Origin: Subtercola sp. PAMC28395
GTDB taxonomy: Bacteria > Actinomycetota > Actinomycetes > Actinomycetales > Microbacteriaceae
Assembly (NCBI RefSeq): GCF_018889995.1
Contig: NZ_CP076547.1
Span: 2,542,001-2,606,000 of the forward strand
Direction: 5' to 3'
Length of the DNA: 64,000 bases
How positions within the stretch are numbered: the first letter of the stretch is position 1; each line of letters opens with the position of its first letter. Shown piece after piece: positions 6,340-15,227 of this stretch. Made by a program: the position numbers and the translations under genes. Below the pieces are notes generated by a model that made no database searches, had not been told where the DNA came from, and worked only from the letters and a program-made list of their open reading frames with translations.

Positions 6340-8172
6340 GGTCACCGATTTGGCGAGGTTGCGTGGCTTGTCGACGTCTCGACCGAGAGCGATGGCAAGG
6401 TCTCGCGCGAGGATCTGCAGGGGAACCACGCTCTCGAGTGGCCCACACGGCGCGAAGGTGTGTGGCGCGAAGGATGAGGCGCCATCCGTCTGGAGGAGGT
6501 CGACCGGGCCGGCAGCGACGACGGGCACCGAGGTGCCTGGCCCGCCGATCCGGATGATCCGACCACCCCGCGCGTGTACCTCGGCGATGTTCCCGGCGAG
6601 GCGTGGGTCGCCGTTGTCGATCACGACCACGGGTGTGCCCGTGTCGACCAGGGCCAGCGGCCCGTGCTTGAGTTCGCCGGCTGGATAGTGCTCGGCCCAG
6701 CGGTAGGTGAGCTCCTTGAGTTTGAGAGCACCCTCTGCCGCGTATATGACGCCCGCTCCCCTGCCGAGGAACAGGAAGCCATCTGCCGCAACCAGCTGGG
6801 CGATGAGCTCTGGCACGAGAGCGTTGGACACGCTGATCGCCCGTTCGAGCCGGTCGGGCAGGCGGGCCATGTCGTCGATGATCGCCTGGGCCTGGGTGCC
6901 AGGTATCTGGCCGTTGGCTACCATCGACGACAGCGCCACGCACACGCCCGTGACGATCTGGGCGACGAAGGTCTTCGTCGCTGCGACCCCTATCTCGGGG
7001 CCGGCAAAGCAGTTCACCACTCCGTCGGCACGGCGGGCCAGCGTGGAATGGGAGTTGTTCGTGAGTGCCAGCACCGGGCATCCACTGCCCTGCAGGTCGT
7101 CGAGGGCACGCAGAACGTCTGCAGTCTCGCCCGATTGGCTCGTCGCGATCATGAGGGTGCGTTGGTCAAGAACGACCCCCGAAGCTTCGCTGGCGATGAT
7201 CGAGGTGTGCGGCAGATGAGCGAAAGAGCCGAACGCCGAGGCGATGATACGCCCGGCGTTCAGGGAGGTTCCGCACCCGACCACAGCGACGCGGTCGAAT
7301 CGAGGCAGGTCGAAATCCTTCCACAGGGACCCGTCACTGACGCGATCAGCGAGCTCGTCGAGAATTCGAGCGACGGTCTCGGGCTGCTCAGCGATCTCTC
7401 GGCCCATGAAGTCTTCGTCGTCTGCGGTGAGGGCCTGGATGGTGTTCGACCACGACAGGCTGACCGGCTCCGGCAGGGCAACCCTGACGCCCTTTCGGCT
7501 CCACGACGGCGGGCTCGTGAGCTCCACGAGGTCGTCGTCGGCCATCACCCTGAACTGGCTGACCCAGGGGGCGATCGCCGTGATGTCGCTGGCGACGAAG
7601 ACACCGTGGTCGCTGTTCGCCACCAGGAGGGGCGCGCGGTGGGTCGCCGCGAAGAGCCGCCCGGTGGAGGTCTCCATCACGACGAGCGCCCAGGAACCGG
7701 TGAGTCGAGCGGTCGCCGAACATATGGCGGTCTGGATGTCGTCACCCAAGACCAGCCTGTATTCGATCAGATGGCAGACCACTTCGCTGTCGACTCCCGA
7801 GGCGAATTCGTGGCCACCGGCCACCAGTTCTGACCGCAGTGCGTCGGAGTTCTCGATGATCCCGTTGTGCACCACGCTGATGAGCCCCGCACAGTCACGG
7901 TGCGGGTGCGCATTGGCCTCGGTGACGTCACCATGGGTCGCCCACCGGGTGTGACCGATGCCGACGCCGCCGAGGGTGAGGCCAGCCCAGGCATCGACTC
8001 GGGCCGTGAGGTCGTCGATGCGGTCGATCGACCGCAGGGTGGCGACATCGCCGCCCGTGGTGCGAATCGCCACGCCGACCGAATCGTAACCGCGGTATTC
8101 GAGTGACTGCAGGGCTGGCAGGAGGTAACTCGCTGCGTTGGCCGGAGTGCTGCAACCGACGATGCCGCACAT
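6331..8172 (-). CDS. glmS: Glutamine--fructose-6-phosphate aminotransferase (isomerizing)
   Basis: Makes glucosamine-6-phosphate from fructose-6-P and glutamine, the entry step to UDP-GlcNAc. The 613 residues begin MCGIVGCST, placing the N-terminal nucleophile Cys at residue 2 after Met removal. The class-II glutaminase domain (HTRWATHG, HNGIIEN) spans about residues 1-230. Two SIS sugar-isomerase domains follow (CGTSLNAG, TSQSGETADV) with the C-terminal end NLAKSVTVE typical of GlmS. Its ATG overlaps the epimerase stop by 1 nt (TGATG), so it is the third gene of a dehydrogenase-epimerase-glmS operon. That placement suggests it supplies amino sugar for this polysaccharide locus. Whether it is the only glmS in the genome is unknown. 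Confidence 0.93.
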   Translation of the reverse strand: MCGIVGCSTPANAASYLLPALQSLEYRGYDSVGVAIRTTGGDVATLRSIDRIDDLTARVDAWAGLTLGGVGIGHTRWATHGDVTEANAHPHRDCAGLISVVHNGIIENSDALRSELVAGGHEFASGVDSEVVCHLIEYRLVLGDDIQTAICSATARLTGSWALVVMETSTGRLFAATHRAPLLVANSDHGVFVASDITAIAPWVSQFRVMADDDLVELTSPPSWSRKGVRVALPEPVSLSWSNTIQALTADDEDFMGREIAEQPETVARILDELADRVSDGSLWKDFDLPRFDRVAVVGCGTSLNAGRIIASAFGSFAHLPHTSIIASEASGVVLDQRTLMIATSQSGETADVLRALDDLQGSGCPVLALTNNSHSTLARRADGVVNCFAGPEIGVAATKTFVAQIVTGVCVALSSMVANGQIPGTQAQAIIDDMARLPDRLERAISVSNALVPELIAQLVAADGFLFLGRGAGVIYAAEGALKLKELTYRWAEHYPAGELKHGPLALVDTGTPVVVIDNGDPRLAGNIAEVHARGGRIIRIGGPGTSVPVVAAGPVDLLQTDGASSFAPHTFAPCGPLESVVPLQILARDLAIALGRDVDKPRNLAKSVTVE

Positions 8173-9266
8173 CAGTGCGCCGCCGATGCAACAGGCTCGT
8201 GGCCAGCGACGGTCGAAGCACGAAGCGCTGAGGCCTGCACCATGATGTCGTTGTCGAGCGAGGCCTTGGAAAACAGAGCATCGGCCACTGCGACGATGAT
8301 CTCGTCGATTCCCGTGCGTGGTACGAAGCCGATAAGGGCGTTCGCCTTGCTGTTGTCAGGGACGCGCCTTCGCATGTCCTCGTATCCGGCCGCGTAAGCA
8401 TTCTCGTACGGCACTAGCTTGATCGTGCTGGTGCTTCCCGTCAGATCGATGATTCTGGCCGCCAGGTCGATGATCGAGATCTCGTGTGCACCTCCGAGGT
8501 TGAAGGCTTGGCCGAGCGCGCTGGGTGTCTCGATCACACGACTGAGCGCCGGCACGATGTCTCCGACGTACGAGAAGCACCGGGTCTGGTGACCGTCACC
8601 GAAGACGGTGAGCGGTTCACCCCGGAGCGCCTGCCCGACGAGGTTCGGAACAACCATTCCGTAGCGCCCGGTCTGCCGCGGCCCGACTGTGTTGAACAGG
8701 CGCACGATCGCCACCTCGAGCCCGAACTCCTGCCAGTAGGCGTGCGCGAACGACTCGTCGATGCCTTTGGCCGCGGCGTAACTCCACCGCGACTTCAGAG
8801 CAGACCCGAGAATTCGGTCGGACTCCTCGTTCAGGCTGTCGGCCTCATTCTTGCCATAGATCTCGCTCGTCGACGCCAGCAGCAGGGTGCGCTTGTAGGC
8901 CGTGCAGGCGTCGAGAACACTCTCGGTGCCGTGGATGTTCGTGCGCAAGCTGGTGAGTGGATGCTCGACGATGAGCTTTACACCGACGGCAGCCGCCAGG
9001 TGGAACACCCGGTCCGCACCGCTCACGAGGGTGTGCACAGTCTCGGCGTCGAGAATCGATCCTTCGTGGAAGTGAAAACGAGGATCCATGAGATTGTGGG
9101 CGATGTTCTGCACCGACCCGGTGCTCAGATCGTCGAGTACCGTGACCTGGTCACCCTGCGCCAGCAGATAGTCCGAGAGATGGCTCCCAATGAAGCCAGC
9201 GCCGCCAGTGACCAGGGTTCGCATGGGTAAGGGCGAAGCCTGGTCACGGGCCGGTGTCGCGCTCAC
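8172..9266 (-). CDS. NAD-dependent nucleotide-sugar epimerase/dehydratase (extended SDR)
   Basis: An extended short-chain dehydrogenase acting on a nucleotide sugar. The Rossmann motif GGAGFIGSHL lies near the N-terminus. The catalytic set is visible as the STSEIYG region and YAAAK (YxxxK). The segment FGDGHQTRCFSYVGD is shared by UDP-glucuronate decarboxylases, UDP-glucose/UDP-GlcA 4-epimerases and related enzymes, so the exact reaction is open. The GTG start overlaps the upstream dehydrogenase stop by 4 nt (GTGA), and the stop overlaps glmS by 1 nt. An internal ATG at 9224 would trim 14 residues. Next to a UDP-sugar dehydrogenase it probably converts the uronic acid product (decarboxylation or C4 epimerization). 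Confidence 0.88.
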   Translation of the reverse strand: MSATPARDQASPLPMRTLVTGGAGFIGSHLSDYLLAQGDQVTVLDDLSTGSVQNIAHNLMDPRFHFHEGSILDAETVHTLVSGADRVFHLAAAVGVKLIVEHPLTSLRTNIHGTESVLDACTAYKRTLLLASTSEIYGKNEADSLNEESDRILGSALKSRWSYAAAKGIDESFAHAYWQEFGLEVAIVRLFNTVGPRQTGRYGMVVPNLVGQALRGEPLTVFGDGHQTRCFSYVGDIVPALSRVIETPSALGQAFNLGGAHEISIIDLAARIIDLTGSTSTIKLVPYENAYAAGYEDMRRRVPDNSKANALIGFVPRTGIDEIIVAVADALFSKASLDNDIMVQASALRASTVAGHEPVASAAH

Positions 9267-10594
9267 AGTTGCACCGCCATCGGGAACACGCTGTGGTTGT
9301 AGGTCGTGTCGATGACGAGCTGGTCGCCGGGGATCCAGCTCAGGTCCACGCCCTCGTGGGTGGTGTGCAGGATGATCAGGTCGGCGTTGAACGCGACAGG
9401 CTGCGTCACGGCCTGCAGAACGTGGCCGTCTGCAAGCGTCACCAGGTCGAAGTGGTTGTCGAGAAAGCCGACGACGGCACCGTGTTCGCGCAGCCCGCTC
9501 AGGATTTCGAGAGCCGGTGATTCGCGAAGGTCCGCAACGTTCGGCTTGTACGAGATGCCGACGACCAGCACCCGTGTCCCGCCGAGTCCGTGGCTGCGCT
9601 GCGAGAGTACGTCACGCACTCGTTCGACCACCTGCCTCGGTCGGCGCGCAATGGCGGACATCGCCTCTTCGATCAGCGGGGCATCCACTCGCGTCTTCTT
9701 CAACTGCCAGAGGAGATAGTGCGGGTCGCAGGGAATGCAGTGACCGCCGACGCCCGGCCCCGGCCGGAAAGCCATGAAACCGTATGGTTTGGTGGAGGCG
9801 GCGTCGATCACGTCATTCACGTCGATGTCGAGCGAGCGGCAGATGTCGGCGAACTCGTTGGCCAGGGCGATGTTGACGGCACGAAACGTGTTCTCCAGGA
9901 GTTTGGTCATCTCTGCTGCGGCGAGGGAGCCGACGTGGTGCACGGTGTTCGCGTACCGCCGGAGGAGCCTGTCTGCCTCCTCCTCACACTCGGGAGTCGC
10001 TCCCCCGACGACCCGGGGCACGTCACTCTGGTCGAAGCTGGCATTGCCCGGGTCGATGCGCTCTGCCGAGAAGGCGACGAAGACGTCAACGCCGATCGCC
10101 AGGCCACGTGCCCTCAGGGGCTTGACGAGGAGATCGTCTGTGCATCCGACGTAGGTGGTAGAGGTGAGCATGAGGGTCTGGCCGGGAACAGCGGCCTCGA
10201 CGACCATGGCGCACGCCGCCCGGAGGATCGACAGGTCTGGGACGAGGAAGTCGTCGACCGGCGTTGGTACGCAGACGATGATCGCTTTGGCCTTCGAGAT
10301 CTCGGAGACCTCCGTGGTGAGGGTGAATGTCTCGGACATCATCGCATCGCTGAGTCGCAGCTGGTCACGCTCGAGGAGGTCGGCCTCGCCTCGCACAATC
10401 TGTTCGAGCCTGCGCTGGCTGATCTCCAGCCCGACAACCCGCGCTCCACCGCCGAAGTACGACAGGGCCGTCGGGAGACCGACATAGCCGAGTCCGATGA
10501 TGGCGACGTCGTAGTCGAATGTTGGCCTGTCTGGCCGAGGTCCGACGGGAATCTCGTCGGGTGTTGAATCTCGACGGTCGATGATCGATGTCAT
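9263..10594 (-). CDS. UDP-glucose/UDP-N-acetylhexosamine 6-dehydrogenase
   Basis: A 443-residue nucleotide-sugar dehydrogenase that oxidizes C6 of a UDP-hexose to the uronic acid. It has the N-terminal NAD-binding motif IGLGYVGLPTA, a central helix with KLLENTFRAVNIALANE, the active-site loop GPGVGGHCIPCDPHY (catalytic Cys) and a C-terminal domain with GISYKPNVADLRESPA. The region resembles the UDP-ManNAc/UDP-GlcNAc dehydrogenase branch (WecC/WbpA type) as much as UDP-glucose dehydrogenases, so the substrate is undecided. The ATG at 10594, with AGGGG about 9 nt upstream, is preferred over a longer frame whose first 45 residues look non-coding. First gene of the minus-strand operon, divergent from the GT2 synthase. 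Confidence 0.9.
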   Translation of the reverse strand: MTSIIDRRDSTPDEIPVGPRPDRPTFDYDVAIIGLGYVGLPTALSYFGGGARVVGLEISQRRLEQIVRGEADLLERDQLRLSDAMMSETFTLTTEVSEISKAKAIIVCVPTPVDDFLVPDLSILRAACAMVVEAAVPGQTLMLTSTTYVGCTDDLLVKPLRARGLAIGVDVFVAFSAERIDPGNASFDQSDVPRVVGGATPECEEEADRLLRRYANTVHHVGSLAAAEMTKLLENTFRAVNIALANEFADICRSLDIDVNDVIDAASTKPYGFMAFRPGPGVGGHCIPCDPHYLLWQLKKTRVDAPLIEEAMSAIARRPRQVVERVRDVLSQRSHGLGGTRVLVVGISYKPNVADLRESPALEILSGLREHGAVVGFLDNHFDLVTLADGHVLQAVTQPVAFNADLIILHTTHEGVDLSWIPGDQLVIDTTYNHSVFPMAVQL

Positions 10595-10732
10595 GTGCGT
10601 GTCCCCTGTTCGTATCGGTTGTCTGCCCTGTTGCCTGGTTGATCCGGGTGCTCCCACAACGTGGGTCTCGCACCGCTCGGGTCTCACACTGGACGGCGGT
10701 CTCGGCTCGTGGCAACGCAAAACCCTCAACAG

Positions 10733-10790
10733 TGCGGTTCTGCGCAGACACGCGGCGGTGGTGAGCCTGCGAGATGCGGTTCTCCGCAGA
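10733..10790. promoter_or_regulatory. Paired operator-like palindromes in the divergent promoter
   Basis: Two near-identical 16-mers, tgcggttctgcgcaga (10733-10748) and tgcggttctccgcaga (10775-10790), lie 42 bp apart, about four helical turns. The second is the perfect palindrome TGCGG-TTCT-CCGCA; the first differs by one base. They sit in the 387-bp intergenic space between the divergent dehydrogenase operon and GT2 gene and look like sites for a shared regulator. The protein is unknown; the adjacent LAL/LuxR gene is one candidate. Confidence 0.5.
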
Positions 10791-10803
10791 GTTCCGCACT
10801 TCC

Positions 10804-10828
10804 ACCCGCAGATACAAGGTGTGCGGGT
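10804..10828. promoter_or_regulatory. Third inverted repeat in the divergent intergenic region
   Basis: ACCCGCA - 11 nt - TGCGGGT, a perfect 7-bp inverted repeat sharing the TGCGG core with the two palindromes upstream. The remainder of the 10595-10981 gap contains a CCCC-T7-GGGG hairpin (about 10920-10934) close to the GT2 ribosome-binding site. No conserved ORF is evident in the gap. Confidence 0.4.
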
Positions 10829-10981
10829 CTATGCGGACAAAAGATCCCCGTCGGTCGCAACCCTCCAATACGGTGGGGGCGTCGCTGCGCTGAACGCGTG
10901 GCACTGCTTCTGCAGGGCACCCCCTTTTTTTGGGGCAGGCCTCTTGTAGGGCACTGGCCAGACGATCGGGGAGAACACAGA

Positions 10982-12355
10982 ATGAACCAGACGGAGATCG
11001 CCTTCATTCTCGTCATGGTGCTTGTGCTGGGCCTCAACACGATCATCTGGGGCACGGCTGGGCTCGCCAGGATAGCGGCGACAGGGATGAACTCGCTCCA
11101 GACCCGTTATGACGTGCGCCGCGGGCTGGTGCGGGTTCCGGCCGAGCAGAGTATCGTCAGGCGCCGCGACGTCGCCATACTGATCGCCGCCCACAACGAA
11201 GAGACCGTGATTGCGAAGACCCTTCATTCCGCGGGTGCCCAGGTGCCGATGAACCACGTCTTCGTCATCTCGGATGGCTCACACGACAACACAGCCAGGA
11301 TGGCGATGGATGCTGGAGCCAACGTTCTCGAACTGAACCCCAACCGCGGCAAGGCCGGCGCGCTCGTCGCAGGCATCGAGCACTTCGACCTGGCCGGCGC
11401 CTTCGAAGTCGTCGTGCTGCTCGACGCTGACACCGTGCTCTCCGACGACTACCTGCAGACCGGCCTGCCGTTATTCACCGACGATGGAGTTGTGGCTGTG
11501 GCCGGCCGCGCGACGACACTCGTCGTTCCGGGAGCCCGGTCTGCGCTGGGACGGGTCCTGGTGGCCTACCGTGAGCGGGTCTACGTGGTCGTGCAGCTCC
11601 TGATCAAGTTTGGGCAGGCCGCACGACCTGCGGATGTCGTGTCGATCGTACCCGGCTTTGCGAGCATGTATCGCACGGGCATCCTGAGTCATGTCGACAT
11701 CGCGGCCGCGGGCCTGACCATCGAGGACTACAACATGACGTTCGAGATCCACGCGAAGAAACTGGGGCGGATCGCGTTCCATCCGGGCGCAGCGGTGGCC
11801 TTCACCCAGGACCCCGACAACTTCCACGATTACCTCAAGCAAGTGGGGCGCTGGTCGCTCGGGTTCTGGCAGACCGTGCTGAGGCATCCGTTCCAGCCCC
11901 GCAAATTCTGGTTCGCCCTGTACCTCTACGTCGCTGAACTCGTGGTGAGCAGCGTGCTGGTGCTCCTTCTCGTGCCGATGATCATCGTCTCGGCCCTGAG
12001 CAGCGTGTTCGCCTCCGCTGGGTGGGACGGCACCATCGGCGGTGTCTCAGTGGGCGTGGGAATACCGGTGTACGTGCTCGTCCTCGGGTTCGTGATACCC
12101 GATTACCTGCTGACCATTCTCACAGCCGCGGCCACCCGTCGGCCCGTCTACCTGCTGCTCGGATTCGCCTTTCCTCTCCTGCGGATCGTGGATGCCGCGG
12201 TCTGCCTCCATCGCCTGCCCGAGGCGATCATCGGCGAATCGAACGGCGTGTGGACGAGCCCTTCGCGGCGCGGCGCAGAGCTGGTCTCCGAGCAGGTGCC
12301 CACGACGGGATCAGCGCTCGCCGCTCAGGGCCGACGTCGGGGAGACGAGCTCTGA
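10982..12355 (+). CDS. Processive family 2 glycosyltransferase (polysaccharide synthase)
   Basis: A 457-residue membrane glycosyltransferase of the hyaluronan/chitin/cellulose-synthase type. An N-terminal membrane helix precedes a GT-A domain with AAHNEE, DGSHDN, the DxD-like DADT, the catalytic-base region IEDYNM and the processivity motif QVGRW. Three or four C-terminal helices would form the export channel. The ATG at 10982 is preceded by GGGGAG. It is transcribed divergently from a UDP-sugar dehydrogenase/epimerase/GlmS operon, so UDP-GlcNAc and a UDP-uronic acid are plausible substrates. The 3' end overlaps the convergent LAL regulator by 45 nt. The product polymer cannot be deduced; poly-GlcNAc-like or hyaluronan-like chains are the obvious options. 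Confidence 0.88.
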   Translation: MNQTEIAFILVMVLVLGLNTIIWGTAGLARIAATGMNSLQTRYDVRRGLVRVPAEQSIVRRRDVAILIAAHNEETVIAKTLHSAGAQVPMNHVFVISDGSHDNTARMAMDAGANVLELNPNRGKAGALVAGIEHFDLAGAFEVVVLLDADTVLSDDYLQTGLPLFTDDGVVAVAGRATTLVVPGARSALGRVLVAYRERVYVVVQLLIKFGQAARPADVVSIVPGFASMYRTGILSHVDIAAAGLTIEDYNMTFEIHAKKLGRIAFHPGAAVAFTQDPDNFHDYLKQVGRWSLGFWQTVLRHPFQPRKFWFALYLYVAELVVSSVLVLLLVPMIIVSALSSVFASAGWDGTIGGVSVGVGIPVYVLVLGFVIPDYLLTILTAAATRRPVYLLLGFAFPLLRIVDAAVCLHRLPEAIIGESNGVWTSPSRRGAELVSEQVPTTGSALAAQGRRRGDEL

Positions 12356-15061
12356 TTGCGTCTCGTAGTGCGTGAGCAGCGCCAAGAGGTGTGTGCGCGA
12401 ATTCGCCCCGGTCTTGCGGTAGATCTGGGTGAGGCGCACTTCGACGGTGCGAAGTGAGATGTAGAGTCGCGCAGCGATCTCCTTGTTCCTGAAGCCACGC
12501 TGGATCATGTGAACGATAGCCAGCTCGTTGTCGTTCAATTCGAAATCGGGTCGTGCTTCAGGCGGGGGCTGGGCCACCCTCTGGGGGCGCACGACGGATT
12601 CCGTCCAAGCCGGGGCGCCGATCCGTCCGAAGAGATGATGCGCACGAGCACGGGCACTGTTGCCCTGTTCCGGGCCTGAGATCCGGTCGAGCCGCGATGC
12701 GTAATTCAGTAGGGTTCTTCCGAGCTCGTAGGGCGAATCCGCCGGTGTGAAGAGCGCGAGAGCTTCTTCGTACGCGGCGATGGCCCGATCATCCGGTGCC
12801 ACAATCGCTCGTGCACGGGCAGCTGCCAGCAGTGACCACCGCATCGGCGTCCGTGCACGCTGTTCGTCGAATTCTGCGAGCAGGTCAAGGGCATCCTGCG
12901 GCGAGTTCCCGCGCACCGTCGCCTCGATCAAGTCGGGCAGGTATCGCGGGTGGAGCGTGAACGGAAGCTCGGCGGTGAAGGCGCGAACCCGATCGAATTC
13001 ATCGACCGCCTGCTCGACTTCGCCGCGCATGAGCGCCGTGGTTCCCTGGTTGGCGAAGAACCGCGCACCCAGAACCGGATTCCGGTCTCGTTCGACCAGA
13101 GTGAGGCACTCAGCGATCAGAGGGCCCGTCAGTTCACTCTTTCCGCGAATGGTCAGACACCAGGTCTGCAGAAGCAGTTGGCGCAGCCGCATCACCCGGG
13201 ATTCGATGTTCAGCTGGTCGACGAGGGCTCCGGCCTGGTCGAAGTGACCCGCGGCGATGTCGTTCTCTGCAGCGTAGATCCGAACCGTGTCGCGCAACAC
13301 GCTCGCAGATTCAGGGGCGTGAATGAGCATTCTCGAGAAGATGCGGCGCGCATCGTCGTGATGTTCGGCAAAGGTGAGGGCGCGCGCCGCATCAAGCTGA
13401 GACGCGATGGGATCGGACTGGAGTTCTGCCGCGTCTGCGGAGAGAAACGAGGGCAACCGAGGTTCGAGCGTGCCCCCCAGTGCCCGCACCACGACCGTGC
13501 GAAGGTCGAATCCCGTCGACACGCCGTCTGATGCTCCTACCGTGAGGCACGGGTCCTGCCCTGGAATCAGGGCGTCGCCGGCCACGCTGTCGGTTTCGAT
13601 CTTCGCGAGGTAGCGGTTCGCTTCTGCAGTCTCGCCCCTCTCTGCAGCAAGGAGACCTGCGGTGGCGCACAGCTCATTGATCTCGACCCGGATGCTCGGC
13701 TGGGCCACATCGGCCGTCTCGATGTGTGCCCAGACATCGTCGGCGGCGATTCGCTCCTCGAGGAGGAACGTCGCAATCACCTTCACCCTGAAGAGCGCAA
13801 GAGCGAGCGTCGGTTCGATCGACGCCGACAGACCGAGTGCGCAGTACCGAAGGACGAGCTCGAGGTCGCCGCGATCGACGAATGCGCGAACCACCCCCAG
13901 CATCTCCTCGATGCTCGACTGGGTGCGGTGCCTCAGAAGAAGAGCTCGTTCGACGAACTCCACAGCTGCCGTACGGAAGCCTTCGGTAGCCAGTGCGGCG
14001 GCACCTTCCAGAAGGCCCGGCCCCGTTGACCCCATGATGCTCCAGGATTCGTGCCAGCATGCCAGAACAGGATCGGATTCCCGATTCACGTGGGCGAGGA
14101 GCGCATGCTCCTCGCGTCGTTGCCCGGATTTCATGCCCCAATAGAGGCCGGAGCGCACAAGAGGATCGCTCACCAGAACGTAGCGGCCGTCGATGTGCAC
14201 CAGCCGACTGCTGACCAGATCGTCGATCGCGTCTGTCGCCTCCGGGTTGTCTCCGATCAGGCTTTCGAGGTGCACAAGAGGGGCTGTACTCACGGATTTC
14301 AGGATCTGCATCGTCTTTTCGTCGATCCCGGCGATCGCGTTCCGGGCGAATTCCAGCATTCGGGGCCCGGGTCTGAACGGAAGCGCCAGACCCGACTCGC
14401 CTTTGAGCTGCTCATCGGTGAGCGATTGCACGATCTCCGTCAGGGAGACAGGATTTCCCTCGGCGAAATCACAGACGATCTGCCTGGTGCCGGGCTCGGC
14501 ATCGGGCCCGGCGAAGGTGGTGAACAGACGCTCGGATTCGGCTCGGTTCAGACGATTCAGCGCAACGGCTGACAACCCGGCGAATGGTGAGTTCACGGGT
14601 AGCTCCTGAAGTGAGAGCACAAGGCGGATTCCGGTCGAGGTGAGACGGGTGCTCATGAAGCCCACGATGACCTGGCTCTCCTCATCCATCCTGTCGGCAT
14701 CGTCGAGCAGCACGACTACAGGGTCGAGTGAGAGCCCTCTCAGGAGCGAGAGCAGGGCGTTGGCGGCAGCGAAGAGGTGTTCCTTCTCGCCACTTGCGAC
14801 GGTGAAACGCCCCGTGAACTCCGCCAGGCGAGAATCGCCCAGATTCGCGATCATCAATGACAACCCGGAAAGCGGAATCTCCGACTCGGAGGGATTCGCT
14901 CGAACAAGCACCGACCGCATGGGCAACAACGGGCGCGCCGATTCGAGCAGACTCGTGCGGCCAAGACCCGGCCCCCCATAGACCACGACAGCGTTCTCTT
15001 CGGGCTGTTGCCCGACCGAGACGATTCGCGATAACGCCGTTTGGCGCCCAATGAGGTTCAT
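12311..15061 (-). CDS. LAL-type LuxR-family transcriptional regulator
   Basis: A large ATP-binding LuxR regulator of 916 residues. The N-terminal AAA/NACHT-like ATPase has Walker A GGPGLGRTS and a Walker-B-like VVLLDDAD. A long helical middle region resembling TPR repeats follows, then a C-terminal LuxR HTH (NDNELAIVHMIQRGFRNKEI, TVEVRLTQIYRKTG). Such proteins act as ATP-dependent activators of carbohydrate or secondary-metabolism genes. The ATG at 15061 starts just before the GRQTAL fold; a TTG at 15112 in the same frame is less likely. Its 3' end runs 45 nt into the convergent GT2 gene, and a divergent GH63-like gene starts 167 bp upstream, making either neighbour a candidate target. Confidence 0.88.
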   Translation of the reverse strand: MNLIGRQTALSRIVSVGQQPEENAVVVYGGPGLGRTSLLESARPLLPMRSVLVRANPSESEIPLSGLSLMIANLGDSRLAEFTGRFTVASGEKEHLFAAANALLSLLRGLSLDPVVVLLDDADRMDEESQVIVGFMSTRLTSTGIRLVLSLQELPVNSPFAGLSAVALNRLNRAESERLFTTFAGPDAEPGTRQIVCDFAEGNPVSLTEIVQSLTDEQLKGESGLALPFRPGPRMLEFARNAIAGIDEKTMQILKSVSTAPLVHLESLIGDNPEATDAIDDLVSSRLVHIDGRYVLVSDPLVRSGLYWGMKSGQRREEHALLAHVNRESDPVLACWHESWSIMGSTGPGLLEGAAALATEGFRTAAVEFVERALLLRHRTQSSIEEMLGVVRAFVDRGDLELVLRYCALGLSASIEPTLALALFRVKVIATFLLEERIAADDVWAHIETADVAQPSIRVEINELCATAGLLAAERGETAEANRYLAKIETDSVAGDALIPGQDPCLTVGASDGVSTGFDLRTVVVRALGGTLEPRLPSFLSADAAELQSDPIASQLDAARALTFAEHHDDARRIFSRMLIHAPESASVLRDTVRIYAAENDIAAGHFDQAGALVDQLNIESRVMRLRQLLLQTWCLTIRGKSELTGPLIAECLTLVERDRNPVLGARFFANQGTTALMRGEVEQAVDEFDRVRAFTAELPFTLHPRYLPDLIEATVRGNSPQDALDLLAEFDEQRARTPMRWSLLAAARARAIVAPDDRAIAAYEEALALFTPADSPYELGRTLLNYASRLDRISGPEQGNSARARAHHLFGRIGAPAWTESVVRPQRVAQPPPEARPDFELNDNELAIVHMIQRGFRNKEIAARLYISLRTVEVRLTQIYRKTGANSRTHLLALLTHYETQSELVSPTSALSGER

Positions 15062-15227
15062 GGTGTGGTTCAACCCGCGAGGGCCGCGAGATCCTAACGT
15101 TTGGCTCTGCAAAGTGTGTTTCGGCTTTACGTATGGAGTCTTTCAGCACACCGTTCGGCGTGTCTGCCACCTGAAATGGGGGTGGTTCTTTGACGAATTC
15201 GAGGAATTTCCGCCAGGAGCTTCGAAG

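Noticed and set aside
6331..8172. glmS ribozyme or riboswitch upstream of glmS.
   Set aside because: The start codon overlaps the preceding gene, so there is no leader RNA, and such ribozymes are not expected in this lineage.
10595..10981. Long open frames across the divergent intergenic region (for example 10581-10949 plus).
   Set aside because: They overlap the promoter region and palindromes, have no ribosome-binding site or family-like sequence, and are explained by high GC content.
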